A stretch of 64,000 nt of DNA, taken from contig NZ_CP048113.1 in assembly GCF_010093065.1 (NCBI RefSeq), forward strand, positions 186,001-250,000, in the 5' to 3' direction. This DNA is from Chitinophaga agri (GTDB taxonomy: Bacteria; Bacteroidota; Bacteroidia; Chitinophagales; Chitinophagaceae). Each line of letters begins with the position of its first letter. Position 1 is the first letter of the stretch. The notes below the pieces were generated by a model. It did no database searches. It was not told the DNA's origin and worked only from the letters and a program-made list of their open reading frames with translations. The position numbers were made by a program, and so were the translations under genes. Shown piece after piece: positions 29,641-39,986 of the stretch.

Positions 29641-30735
29641 TTAGTTTTCCCTTGCTCTCCATACCTGTGCATTCATACCTGCCCTTAGCAGGGATAGTGT
29701 GGTGCTGTCTGCCGGTGTGGCATCCAGCAGGATACGCACCGGGATACGTTGTCTTACCTTGATGAAATTGCCTGCTGCATTATCAACCGGAATACCAGCA
29801 TATTTTGAACCGGTCGCTTCTGATATGGAGGTAACATGTCCTGCAAATGTTTTCCCCCGGATGCCATCGACGCGGATCTCCATTTTGTCGCCCGGTTGCA
29901 GCTGTGTGACCTGTGTCTCCAGGTAGTTCGCCACGATCCATTTACTGTCATTTCTTACAAAGTCGAGTAGCAGATTGTCTGCCTGCACGAACTGGCCTTC
30001 CTGGATATTGCGCCTGCCCGTTACGCCGTCATACGGTGCAGTAATGACCGTGTAGGAAAGATTTAGTTTTGCCAGCTCGAGTGCCGCATGCGTACGTTTG
30101 ATATCAGCTTCACTGATATCGACCTTCTGTGCGGTTTCGGCAGTCTGTAGTCTGGTAGTCTGCTTTTGTTGGCGGAGGGCGGTCAACTGTGCCTGTAATG
30201 ACTCATAATCTGTTTTCACCTGATCGTATTGTTGTTGTGTCGTCGCCTCATCTTTCAGGAGGTTAGCGAACCTTTGCAGGTTTTGTCCGGCGTTCCATAC
30301 CCGCACTTCCAGCGCCCTGATATTCGCATCGTCTGTACTCAGGTTACTATTCACAGTGTTAACGTTGGAGGATGCTACTTTGCGTCCAGCCAGTGCGGAT
30401 AACCAGGAGGCTTCAGCCTGTTCGACCTGGACGAGATATTCTCTATTGTCCAGCAGGACAAGCGTATCTCCTTTTTTCACCCGCTGGTGATCCGTGAAGC
30501 GCACTTCTTTTATATAGCCTGAGATACGCACGTTGACCGGATTGATATATTGTTCTACTGTTGCATCGTTGGTATACAGGTCGGTGTCCAGACGGAAGTA
30601 GAAATAGATGCCCCATGCGATGGCTATCAGCAGACTCGCAACGAACAGTAGTTTGAGTATGTTCACCCTTCTTTTTTTACCAGCATCGGGCAGTGTGCGT
30701 ATTTTGCCCGGGAGATTGGTTGTCTTGTCTGTCAT
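29641..30735 (-). CDS. HlyD/EmrA-family periplasmic adaptor
   Basis: One N-terminal membrane helix (ILKLLFVASLLIAIAWGIYF), then the split biotinyl-lipoyl-like halves (VNVRISGYIKEVRFTDHQRVKKGD and YTVITAPYDGVTGRRNIQEGQFV) flanking a long helical hairpin rich in Gln/Ala (residues ~110-210). It ends with beta-barrel and membrane-proximal strands. This is the adaptor linking the MFS pump to the TolC-like channel. It overlaps tolC by 4 bases, so translation is coupled. Confidence 0.92.
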   Translation of the reverse strand: MTDKTTNLPGKIRTLPDAGKKRRVNILKLLFVASLLIAIAWGIYFYFRLDTDLYTNDATVEQYINPVNVRISGYIKEVRFTDHQRVKKGDTLVLLDNREYLVQVEQAEASWLSALAGRKVASSNVNTVNSNLSTDDANIRALEVRVWNAGQNLQRFANLLKDEATTQQQYDQVKTDYESLQAQLTALRQQKQTTRLQTAETAQKVDISEADIKRTHAALELAKLNLSYTVITAPYDGVTGRRNIQEGQFVQADNLLLDFVRNDSKWIVANYLETQVTQLQPGDKMEIRVDGIRGKTFAGHVTSISEATGSKYAGIPVDNAAGNFIKVRQRIPVRILLDATPADSTTLSLLRAGMNAQVWRAREN

Positions 30736-32051
30736 AGTTTACCTGCGGATTTCAACAGTTGATAATACGTGTAGATGGTATCGATCAGTGCATCAGTTAC
30801 TTTGATCTCTGTATCGATCTTGGTATTAGAGGCATCGATCACATCGGTGATCAGCGCCAGTTGGTTCTGATATTTTTCCATGACGATGCGGTAGTTTTCG
30901 TTGGCAGATTCCACGTCTCTTTTGCTTGTTTCCAGTACATCCCAGCTTTCCTGATAGCGATTGTATGCGTTGCGTACCGATACATCTACTTCTTCTTCAC
31001 GTAACCTGGCTCTGCTCTGTGCGACTGTTTGTGCCAGTTCACCTGCTCTGATCTTCTGTGGAGTTTTATACAGACTATTAATGTTGTAATGTAAGCGGAT
31101 ACCTGCCTGCCAGATGTTATAATAGATATCCTGTGGCGGTGCAGCATTCAGAAAAGGGCGCTGGAATCCTGATCCTGCATATGCGCTGAGTACGGGCAGT
31201 CTTTCTGCTTTAATCTCGTTGATCTGCACATGTGAAACAGCCGTTTCAAGATCGCCGATCCTGAGGGAAGGACTATTACCCTGTGCAAGTGCGAGGTAAT
31301 AGTCCAGTCCTTCAGTATGTCTGGGTGTATGGAGTAAGGAGGAGTCAGGTATCAGCCGCATGCTGTCAGGCAGGGCAAGTGCTACGTTGAAACTGTTGTT
31401 CAGCCGTATAATAGCGTTACCCACCCTGCGGGCTGCCAGGTCATAGTCAGAGATCTGTATCTGTGTACGCAGACTATCATTTTTTGTGACCATGCCTTGT
31501 TTCCGGAGCGCCATGATATTATGCATCCGTTCTCTTGCGAGGCGGCTGTTATTCAGGTAGACTTCGCGGTGGTTGAGTTGCCGGTAGATCTCTAGGTATC
31601 GCGCCGCGATCAGCAGGAGGATGTCCTGCTGTTTCTCTTCCAGGGCGAGTAAAGCTATTTGTTCCTTCAGGTCCGCTTTTCTAACATTGGCATTTACGCG
31701 GCCACCAGCATAGATCACTTCGGATGCTTCAACGGATAGTGCAGTCATCTGATGAGGAATGTGCAATGTGCGGTGATCACCCAATCCCGGAGGCTCCCAG
31801 ATGTCGGCATTACTGAGGTAGCCTTCTGTCAAGCCCGCGGAGGCATCAGGCAGATGTCCGAGTCTGCTGACAGTTGCTTCCTGTCGTGCGAGGTTGCTTT
31901 CATGACGGGCAACAGATATGTCAGTATTATTTCTCATTGCAAGGGCAAATGCAGCGGGTAAAGTGAGCGGATGATTACCCAGACTTTCCTGCGCATAAGA
32001 CGGATCGGACACTGTGATGAATAAGATTAATATGGAGGTTATGCATTTCAT
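30732..32051 (-). CDS. TolC-family outer membrane efflux protein
   Basis: Signal peptide (SILILFITVSDPSYAQ) and two long helical repeats with outer-membrane-factor signatures (LTLPAAFALAMRNN, NNSFNVALALP, PQKIRAGELAQTVAQSRARLREEEVDVSVRNAY). 439 residues is a normal length. First gene of the efflux operon; it forms the outer membrane channel. No regulator is next to the operon, and the upstream 350 bases show no full promoter consensus. Confidence 0.92.
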   Translation of the reverse strand: MKCITSILILFITVSDPSYAQESLGNHPLTLPAAFALAMRNNTDISVARHESNLARQEATVSRLGHLPDASAGLTEGYLSNADIWEPPGLGDHRTLHIPHQMTALSVEASEVIYAGGRVNANVRKADLKEQIALLALEEKQQDILLLIAARYLEIYRQLNHREVYLNNSRLARERMHNIMALRKQGMVTKNDSLRTQIQISDYDLAARRVGNAIIRLNNSFNVALALPDSMRLIPDSSLLHTPRHTEGLDYYLALAQGNSPSLRIGDLETAVSHVQINEIKAERLPVLSAYAGSGFQRPFLNAAPPQDIYYNIWQAGIRLHYNINSLYKTPQKIRAGELAQTVAQSRARLREEEVDVSVRNAYNRYQESWDVLETSKRDVESANENYRIVMEKYQNQLALITDVIDASNTKIDTEIKVTDALIDTIYTYYQLLKSAGKL

Positions 32052-32870
32052 TTTCCTGATGTTGCGTTATCTGTTCCGTCGTTGTATGACAATGGGTTGT
32101 AATTGGTTGGAAGGGTACATGCTCATTGGTTGACAGACGGTTTGCGATAGTTCATTTCCGTTGTATGAACTGACAGGCTAAAGGTACAATGAGAGAGGGA
32201 AAGCGGGAGTAGAAATGAATTGTAGAAATTATGACATCTAATGTCAAATTGCATGCAGATGGGTAGGGCGGAGGTTCGTCCGAAAATGAAGGGTACAAAT
32301 TGAGAGCAACAGCGCCTTGCTTATAAGCAGTTATATTGATAGGCGTTTACGTTATAGTATTGTTTGGATCTTGTATATGATGTCTAAAATAAAGTGTAAA
32401 AAAAGTTTGTCATATTATTTTTAGAATGTAAGTTTGTCTTGTGATGAATCCGCTGCGTTCCCTATACTTTGTCAGTCGGTCATTCACAGACATTTGTTGG
32501 CCATTGGAACATTCTATTCAAATGAACTTGTACAGATATGCCCAGATGTTCGTAATGCATTCTTAATAGTAACTGAATTTAAAGGCCATGTAGTTTACCT
32601 ATGTATTTATCTTCGTAAGCACCACCGCTGAAAATCAGCGTTTGTTTGCCCTGTGCCGCTTTTCTGAGGCAAAGTCGTGGTTTGTTGTTGCATAACAGCA
32701 CACATGTCATCTTATTGTTATCAGCTGAACGGAAGACACAGTTCTTTTTTAACATACTTTTTACTACGGTGCTCCGTGGTGCGTTTTCGTGTGCGTAGCT
32801 GACTCCTAACTATGCTATGAGACGTACTATAGCAACTCACCGTGTAGTATAACAATAAATATATCCCTAG
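32052..32870. other. Long gene-free stretch: efflux operon upstream region, then Rhs operon promoter and leader
   Basis: About 820 bases with no credible gene. The first 350 bases serve the leftward efflux operon and show no clear promoter. A perfect TTTG-N19-TAnnTTTG promoter starts at 32406 and the remaining ~430 bases would be a 5' leader of the Rhs operon. The leader holds a small hairpin CGCTGA-AAA-TCAGCG at 32626-32640 followed by TTTGTTTG. A short ORF at 32434-32631 starts inside the promoter and has no recognisable features. Confidence 0.6.
32406..32436 (+). promoter_or_regulatory. Bacteroidota-type promoter (TTTG-N19-TAAGTTTG)
   Basis: TTTG at 32406-32409 and TAAGTTTG at 32429-32436, spaced by 19 bases, match the Bacteroidota primary sigma factor consensus (-33 TTTG, -7 TAnnTTTG) at every fixed position. 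It is the only perfect match I found by eye. It points at the Rhs operon, whose first ATG is 435 bases downstream. Confidence 0.65.
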
Positions 32871-35800
32871 ATGGTACTGGAACTCAGTGCAAAGAACAAG
32901 AGAGCAGGTGCATACCTGTTGTTAGCTTTGCTGTATTTTGAGACAATTATCCCTTCCTATGCATTGGCGGCAGCGAGATCTCCTGCTGTTTACCATTACG
33001 CAAAGGCGGCAAGGCCGGCTAATACCTTTATAAATAATGCACCTGTTAGTGTAGTTGCGCCTGAGCGTTCAGCAGAGCGCGAAAAAAGCGTCCGCAAAGC
33101 AGGAGCGTTTATAGGCGGGCCTACGCAGCCGGAGATGCAGGCATTTGCTTCGGTCAATAATGCCAATATGGTGGACCTATTCACAGGGGATTTTTCATAT
33201 AGCATACCGCTGCTGGATGTAGGCGGATATCCGATTGCAATCGGCTACAACAGCGGTATTTCCATGGATCAGGAGGCGAGTTGGGTAGGACTGGGCTGGA
33301 ATATCAACCCGGGAACTATTACGCGTAATATGCGTGGATTACCTGATGATTTTAATGGTACAGAAGATACTATTCAGAAGGTGGCTTCTGTAAAAGAGAA
33401 TCGTACCGTTGGTGGTAGTGTAGGGCTTGACGTGGAACTTGTAGGTTTTCCGAGGCCTGAGACACTGGGCGATTCAGTCAAAGCTGGTTTTGGTGTGGGA
33501 GGTACACTGGGTATATTTTATAATAATTACAGGGGCCTGGGAATGGAAACCGGTGTAAATGCGTCGGTAAAAGCTGGTTCAGCCAGTATGGGGGAGCTTT
33601 CCGGTGGATTATCCATTACGAATAATTCCCAGCAGGGCGCATCCCTGCATTCTACTCTGTCTTATAGTATGTCTGGTGCATCAGCGCAGAAATATTCCGG
33701 TTTTGCAGGTAATGTATCAATAGGATCGACATATAGCTCCCGGTCGGGGCTAAAAGCACTGTCACTTAGTGCGGGTGTACAACAATATAAAATAGACGAT
33801 AAAAATTTACAGTACGCTGCCAATGGTGGCCTAAACAGAATGACCCCTACTGCGACGATCAGCTTTGCTTATCCGTCTTATCTGCCTGAGATCACTTTAC
33901 CCTATTCCAGTGCAGCTACGAGTGTGACATTGAAAACCGGCGGCGAAAAGAAAGTACTTCATCCTAATTTTTCCGTTCAGGGGTATGCGTCCATACAAAG
34001 CATAGTGGATGCTGACAAACGTATGTCGATTCCTGCCTACGGCTATCTGAATTATCAGCATGCAGGTGCTAATACATCTGTATTACTGGATTTTAACCGC
34101 GAGAGGGATATGCCCTATCGGGAGAAACCGGAAATACCCAATATCGGTATTCCCAGTTATACCTATGACGTATTTTCGATGTCTGGAGAAGGGACTGGTG
34201 GTATGTTCAGGGCCTATCGTGGAGACATTGGTTATGTATTTGATCATGCTATGCGAACAAAAGATATGTCTCAAAGTGCCAGCCTGGATCTGGGCGCGGG
34301 AGATCTGGTGCATGGAGGTATTGATCTGAACTATTTACGGGCAACGACTACTACAGGCCCCTGGCTGGAGCGGAATCCGCTGAAAGACAATGTAAGTTTT
34401 AGTTCGCCGGATAAACTTTACGAAGCAGCTTATTTCCGTAATCCCGGAGAGATGACTATCAATGATGCTGCCTTTTACGAGAATATAGGAGGAGACGATG
34501 TTGTAGCAGTGAATCTCGAACAGTCAGGTATCAGTAGCCCGGATATTCATACAACTAATATATTTAACCGCTATCGCAATCAGCGTTATGTGGGAAAACA
34601 AACGGCCAGCCCACGTAATTTTCGTCGTGGTCCCCGTGATAAAAGAACGCAGGTAATCTCTTACCTCACGGCACAGGAGGCTGATCATGCCGGATTATCG
34701 AGGTTTATAGAAAACTATAAGGAAGGCGTTTTTACTATCAACAACTGCGCAGCTTCATTTCCGGATAGTCTGGGAGATATGGGAAGTGGCTGGATCGGGG
34801 AATATTATGCAGGAGATCTGGAGCGTTTTTTATTCAGGCGGTCAGATCCCCAGATCGCTTTTAGTTATAAGGAATTGTTTAACGTAAATATTCCTAAAGA
34901 CGCTAATCTGGACAGATTTGATCATTCCTTTTCAGCCCGCTGGAGGGGCAGGTTAAAAGCACCTGTTACAGGTAAATATACGTTCATTACTAAATCAGAT
35001 GACGGTGTCAGGTTTTACATGAATGATAGTTTACTGATAGATCACTGGGGAGGTCATCCGCCTACAGACGATTCTGTTAGCGTAAACCTGATTGCAGAGG
35101 AGTTATATAACGTTCGCCTGGAGTACAAGCAGGAAAAGGAACGAGCGGTCATGACCTTATCATGGCGTTACGGTGGATTGCCGGTAGCATTGATTCCGAC
35201 GCGTAATCTCTTTTACATGCCGGAGAAAGATACCTTCGTATCTGCTAATGGTGGATTGGTCCGCGAAAAGAGGATCAACGATTTCCGTAAAAAGACCCAT
35301 ATCTCTGAAATTGATGTGCTCAATGCAGATGGCAGGAGGTATATCTATGGTATTCCGGTGTATAATCTGGAACAGAAAGAGGTCACCTTCGCGGTAAAGA
35401 AAACGGATACAAGCAGTGCTACGGGTTTGGTGTCATATGTACCAGGGCAAGACAATACGGTAGAGAACAAAAATGGGATTGATCATTATTTCAGTAGTGA
35501 ACGGATACCTGCCTATGCACACTCTTTCCTGCTGACGGGCATTCTCTCACCGGATTATCAGGACCTGACTGGTGATGGCATTTCAGCGGATGATCCCGGA
35601 GATGCAATTAAGTTTAACTATACAAAGACAGCAAGTATAAGGAACTCCTATAAATGGCGCATACCGGTTGCTGCTAATCAGGCGAACTATAGTGAAGGGC
35701 TGAAGACGGACGACCGCGATGACAAAGGCAGTTACGTTTCGGGCGAGAAGGAACTGTGGTATCTCCATACGATTGAGTCAAAGAATATGATCGCTACCTT

Positions 35801-38800
35801 CAAGCTGTCCACCAGAAAGGATTTGCCTGCTGTAGACGAAAATGGTGTCAGGCTGGCTGATGACAGAACCCGTAAGCTCGACGAGATCAATCTATATACG
35901 AAGGCCGAGTTCTCCCGCAGTAAGCATCCAAGACCGGTGAAAACAGTTCATTTTGAATATTCATATGAACTGTGCCAGGGTGCGAGTGGTAATCCGGCTG
36001 ATACCACTACCGGCAGACTAACATTAAAGAAGATCTGGTTTACCTATAATGGCAATGATAAAGGGGTACGTAATCCTTATATCTTCAGTTATCATCAGAA
36101 TAACCCTTCTTATAGATCTAACGGCAGTGACCGTTGGGGTACTTATAAAGATCCTTTGCAGAATCCAGGTTCTACGAAAGAGAATGTGCTGACCAATGCA
36201 GACTATCCTTATGCATTACAGGATAGTGCGATGGCCGCAAGAAATGCCGCTGCCTGGACGCTGGATTCACTTGTGCTGCCATCCGGCGGACGTATGAAAA
36301 TAGTGTATGAGAGCGACGACTATGCCTATGTGCAGAATAAACGTGCCGCACAGTTGTTCAATATAGCAGGATTTTCTGCCAGAGCGCCCTCTTCCCTGAA
36401 CGATCTGAGTCCGGAGTTATATGGCTTAGTAGACTACCTGTATGTGGCAGTAAATGTGCCCTATGCAGTGTCCAGCAATGAAGAAGTATACAATCGCTAT
36501 CTGCAGGACATGGATAAGCTTTATTGCCGTTTATCAGTGCAGATGCCGGGCGATAAGTTTGGAAAGGGGAATGAATACGTGAGCTGTTACGCTACAGTTG
36601 ATCCGGGTAACTTTGGTTTCTTCAATAATGGGAAAACCATCTGGCTGCGGCTGAAAGCGATAGACCCTGCTGCCAGGATGAATACGGCGAGAAGCGTATA
36701 CAGTCCGCTGGCGCAATCAGCACTACAGTTCCTGCGTCTGAATCTTGGTTCGAAAGCATACCCGGGATCAGATATGGGAGACGATATAGACGTGGTAGAT
36801 GCTGTGAAGGTACTGGTATCACAGGCAGATAACCTGAATAATATGATACTGACGTTTGATGTGGCCGCCCGCACCAAACATTGGGCACGAAAGGTGGACC
36901 TCAGCAGGAGTTTTGTGCGATTGAATAATCCCTATTATAAGAAGTATGGGGGAGGTCTGAGGGTAAAGAAAGTACTGATACATGACCATTGGGATAAGAT
37001 GACCGGACAGCGGGAATCTTTATATGGTCAGGAATACCAATATACAACGGTGAAGGAGATAAATGGAAAGAAAGAACTGATCAGCAGTGGTGTTGCCGCT
37101 TATGAGCCTATTATCGGAGGAGAGGAGAACCCGTGGAAAGTGCCCGTGGAATATAATATGCAGGTATCGTCACTTGTACCGGTGGACAGAGGTTATACTG
37201 AGCTGCCTTATGGAGAAGGATTTTTCCCTTCAGCATCAGTAGGATACAGCAGGGTAAGGGTAAGAACGATCCATGGGGACAAGAGACGATCTGCGAACGG
37301 ATATGAGGAGACCTGTTTTTATACTGGCTATGACTTCCCAACGCTGACGGACATTACGAATCTGGGCGACAGTAAAAAGAAATTTAAACCTTTATTATCT
37401 AATCTACTGCGTATCAACGCACGCCACTTCCTGGGATTGAGCCAGGGCTTCAAAGTGGAGCTGAATGATATGACGGGTAAGGTGAAGTCACAGGCTTCTT
37501 ACGGAGAAGCGGACCCTGAGAAACCTATTACCTATCTGGAGTACTTCTACAAGGTGGATGATACGCGTACCTTAAATAAACACCTGAATAACAATGTAAA
37601 GGTCATGGCACCAAACGGGCAGGTCAGCCAGTCGGCCATGATAGGAAAAGACATGGAGCTGATGCTGGACATGCGTGAACAGCATTCGACAACGCTCGGC
37701 TATAGTCCTAATATAAATGGAGAACTGTTTAAGTTTGCGTGGCCTCCGGTTTTACTGATACCGATGTTGCTGAACCTTATGCAGCGTGAGGAAACCATCT
37801 ACCGTTCAGTAGCTGCGACGAAGATTATCACCCGCCATGGTATTATTGATAGTGTACTGGCCATTGATAAAGGCAGTCGGGTAACTACAAAGAACCTTTT
37901 GTATGATGCAGAAACCGGTGCCGTGCTGCTTACGAGTACACAGAATGAATTTGATGATCCGGTTTACTCGTTCAGTTATCCCGCAGCCTGGGCATATGAT
38001 GGTATGGGTGGAGCCTATAGGAATATCGGTCTTGTGATGGACCATCTAACATTAAAGGATGGACGTATTACAGCTGGGCTGAAAGATAGTGTCAATTTTT
38101 ATTTTGCTCCAGGTGATGAGATCATGGTGTATTCGCACCAGAAGACCGGAGGTTCTGGTACGGCACCTGAAATAGCCACCTTCCCTGCGAATACTTTTAT
38201 GTATACGGTAGATGCGAATGCAGCAGCGGGTGGTACGCCGGACCTGTACTTTGTAGACAGGGATGGTATACCATTTACCGGTAATGACGTGGCGCTGAAA
38301 ATTGTTCGTTCCGGTAGGAGAAACATCAGCAGCAGTGTAGGAGGAGTGGTATGTCTGAAGAATCCACTCGGCAGTGATAACAAATTCGTGTTGGACAGCA
38401 CAAAACAGATCATCTCTGCATCAGCCGTAGCCTATAGGCAGTTCTGGAAAGTAAGAGATAAGAAAGACCAGGCGCAGACAGATGTTTGCGTAACCGTGCC
38501 GTACAGTGAATATGTGGGCAGGAATGGCGACTGTGGTATCCGTTACTATGGAAATGTCGCGAAGAGCAGGTCTTTCAGAAAGAATGACTGTGGTACCGGT
38601 ACCGGATCTTTAGTTACCTATAAAGTGGAACCTAACAGATACTCGTCCACCATCAGCCAGCTTGTAGCTGACTCATTGGCACAGGCGGACGTAGACAGTT
38701 TCGGACAGGCATACGCGAATTTGCAGGGTACCTGTTCCTATACTTACAGGAACAGCGCAGATAGTGTTACTGTTTTATTACATGCCTGTCAGGGAGACGC

Positions 38801-39953
38801 TATTCCTTTACCGTATACCTATACAGTTCCCGCAAGAACGTTCGCTTCTACAGTTAGTCAGCAGGCTGCTGATGCACTGGCCAGGCAACGGTTAATAGAT
38901 AGTGCCCAGGTGGTGGCCAACCGGGAGGGGCGTTGTTATTATTATAATGATACGACAGGATTACTGGCTTATCCGGTTTGTGAGACGGGCATTGCACCTT
39001 CAGGTGTGTGGGTACAGATACCGGCTGGCATAGATACCTCTATGATCAGTAAAGCGGCGGCGAACGCGAAAGCAAAGGCCAGATACTGGGCATACGCACA
39101 GGCAAAGGCGAATGAACTGGGAGAATGTCCGCCATGTAATGTGTTTTACGGCAAGAAACCGGATGCAGGGGACCTGGGAGTATTTGCTATTTATATTACA
39201 GATACCCGTACCGGTCAGATGGTATTTATGAAAAGCTTCAGTGATCCGACTGATGCCGACCTGTCTAAATGTACAGGCTTACCGTCTGGGACTTACAGCG
39301 CGCGGATTGCCATTAATCATGGTACTGACAGTCTGTTTGTGACGGTTAATGGTACAGAAAGAAGAGTGCTGGAAGGAGATGGTGAGACCTGGTTGTTTAA
39401 TCTGGCAGGAGCAGGGTTGACGATGTCTTTCTTATTCTCTGATCAACCTGTGAAGGTATATAGTAATGCAGCTTATACAGGTTCGTATCTGAAAACGGAT
39501 TGTCCGGAGGGCTACACAGGTACACGTGTTGACTATACCGTAGCAGCGGGGATATATACTTCCACTAAGTCTCAGCTATATGTTGATTCCCTGGCAAAAG
39601 CTTATGCAGATGCACATGGACCGGAGCATGCAAATCTGAATGGTTCATGTAATCCAATGGGTACTAACGTAAGCATAAGACAGCAGGAAAATAGTCCGGC
39701 GCCTGCAGCATATAACGTTGTTATTCGCAACGTCAGTGATAATTCAGTAGTGCTGACACTTAATTATCTAACGCTTGATGGTAATCTGCCACTTTTCAGA
39801 ACGATTCCTTTCGGATCTTATATCGTCGAGATAAACGCCCAGACGCCCGGTATGAATGCAACGGTCGGAGGCGTGCAGAAGATGGTGAGTGCCAACAGCC
39901 CGCAAACATGGAGAGTTGAGTTGCCAATAGATATTACTGTGTGGGGCTTGTAA
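32871..39953 (+). CDS. Giant secreted Rhs/Tc-associated protein with PA14 domain and DUF5977-type repeats
   Basis: 2360 residues with a hydrophobic N-terminal signal (GAYLLLALLYFETIIPSYALA). Residues ~85-160 (VDLFTGDFSYSIPLLDVGGYP, GYNSGISMDQEASWVGLGWN) resemble the SpvB/TcdB-like start of Bacteroidota Rhs proteins. Residues ~640-770 form a PA14 domain (GEYYAGDLERF, FITKSDDGVRFYMNDSLLIDHW). Near the C-terminus, about residues 1915-2265, four copies of a ~40-residue unit (YSSTISQLVADSLAQADVD, FASTVSQQAADALARQ, TSMISKAAANAKAKA, YTSTKSQLYVDSLAKAYAD) match the DUF5977 pattern. It ends with a strand-rich domain. First gene of a three-gene unit; 33 bases separate it from the next. It probably forms the front of a surface-exposed Rhs/Tc-like assembly; the export route is unknown. 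Confidence 0.8.
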   Translation: MVLELSAKNKRAGAYLLLALLYFETIIPSYALAAARSPAVYHYAKAARPANTFINNAPVSVVAPERSAEREKSVRKAGAFIGGPTQPEMQAFASVNNANMVDLFTGDFSYSIPLLDVGGYPIAIGYNSGISMDQEASWVGLGWNINPGTITRNMRGLPDDFNGTEDTIQKVASVKENRTVGGSVGLDVELVGFPRPETLGDSVKAGFGVGGTLGIFYNNYRGLGMETGVNASVKAGSASMGELSGGLSITNNSQQGASLHSTLSYSMSGASAQKYSGFAGNVSIGSTYSSRSGLKALSLSAGVQQYKIDDKNLQYAANGGLNRMTPTATISFAYPSYLPEITLPYSSAATSVTLKTGGEKKVLHPNFSVQGYASIQSIVDADKRMSIPAYGYLNYQHAGANTSVLLDFNRERDMPYREKPEIPNIGIPSYTYDVFSMSGEGTGGMFRAYRGDIGYVFDHAMRTKDMSQSASLDLGAGDLVHGGIDLNYLRATTTTGPWLERNPLKDNVSFSSPDKLYEAAYFRNPGEMTINDAAFYENIGGDDVVAVNLEQSGISSPDIHTTNIFNRYRNQRYVGKQTASPRNFRRGPRDKRTQVISYLTAQEADHAGLSRFIENYKEGVFTINNCAASFPDSLGDMGSGWIGEYYAGDLERFLFRRSDPQIAFSYKELFNVNIPKDANLDRFDHSFSARWRGRLKAPVTGKYTFITKSDDGVRFYMNDSLLIDHWGGHPPTDDSVSVNLIAEELYNVRLEYKQEKERAVMTLSWRYGGLPVALIPTRNLFYMPEKDTFVSANGGLVREKRINDFRKKTHISEIDVLNADGRRYIYGIPVYNLEQKEVTFAVKKTDTSSATGLVSYVPGQDNTVENKNGIDHYFSSERIPAYAHSFLLTGILSPDYQDLTGDGISADDPGDAIKFNYTKTASIRNSYKWRIPVAANQANYSEGLKTDDRDDKGSYVSGEKELWYLHTIESKNMIATFKLSTRKDLPAVDENGVRLADDRTRKLDEINLYTKAEFSRSKHPRPVKTVHFEYSYELCQGASGNPADTTTGRLTLKKIWFTYNGNDKGVRNPYIFSYHQNNPSYRSNGSDRWGTYKDPLQNPGSTKENVLTNADYPYALQDSAMAARNAAAWTLDSLVLPSGGRMKIVYESDDYAYVQNKRAAQLFNIAGFSARAPSSLNDLSPELYGLVDYLYVAVNVPYAVSSNEEVYNRYLQDMDKLYCRLSVQMPGDKFGKGNEYVSCYATVDPGNFGFFNNGKTIWLRLKAIDPAARMNTARSVYSPLAQSALQFLRLNLGSKAYPGSDMGDDIDVVDAVKVLVSQADNLNNMILTFDVAARTKHWARKVDLSRSFVRLNNPYYKKYGGGLRVKKVLIHDHWDKMTGQRESLYGQEYQYTTVKEINGKKELISSGVAAYEPIIGGEENPWKVPVEYNMQVSSLVPVDRGYTELPYGEGFFPSASVGYSRVRVRTIHGDKRRSANGYEETCFYTGYDFPTLTDITNLGDSKKKFKPLLSNLLRINARHFLGLSQGFKVELNDMTGKVKSQASYGEADPEKPITYLEYFYKVDDTRTLNKHLNNNVKVMAPNGQVSQSAMIGKDMELMLDMREQHSTTLGYSPNINGELFKFAWPPVLLIPMLLNLMQREETIYRSVAATKIITRHGIIDSVLAIDKGSRVTTKNLLYDAETGAVLLTSTQNEFDDPVYSFSYPAAWAYDGMGGAYRNIGLVMDHLTLKDGRITAGLKDSVNFYFAPGDEIMVYSHQKTGGSGTAPEIATFPANTFMYTVDANAAAGGTPDLYFVDRDGIPFTGNDVALKIVRSGRRNISSSVGGVVCLKNPLGSDNKFVLDSTKQIISASAVAYRQFWKVRDKKDQAQTDVCVTVPYSEYVGRNGDCGIRYYGNVAKSRSFRKNDCGTGTGSLVTYKVEPNRYSSTISQLVADSLAQADVDSFGQAYANLQGTCSYTYRNSADSVTVLLHACQGDAIPLPYTYTVPARTFASTVSQQAADALARQRLIDSAQVVANREGRCYYYNDTTGLLAYPVCETGIAPSGVWVQIPAGIDTSMISKAAANAKAKARYWAYAQAKANELGECPPCNVFYGKKPDAGDLGVFAIYITDTRTGQMVFMKSFSDPTDADLSKCTGLPSGTYSARIAINHGTDSLFVTVNGTERRVLEGDGETWLFNLAGAGLTMSFLFSDQPVKVYSNAAYTGSYLKTDCPEGYTGTRVDYTVAAGIYTSTKSQLYVDSLAKAYADAHGPEHANLNGSCNPMGTNVSIRQQENSPAPAAYNVVIRNVSDNSVVLTLNYLTLDGNLPLFRTIPFGSYIVEINAQTPGMNATVGGVQKMVSANSPQTWRVELPIDITVWGL

Positions 39954-39986
39954 AAGATGCGTTTACCGAAGGAATGATTTATTAAA

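Noticed and set aside
32434..32631. Possible 65-aa gene upstream of the Rhs operon
   Set aside because: It begins inside the -7 promoter element, has no known domain and no start context; more likely leader sequence.
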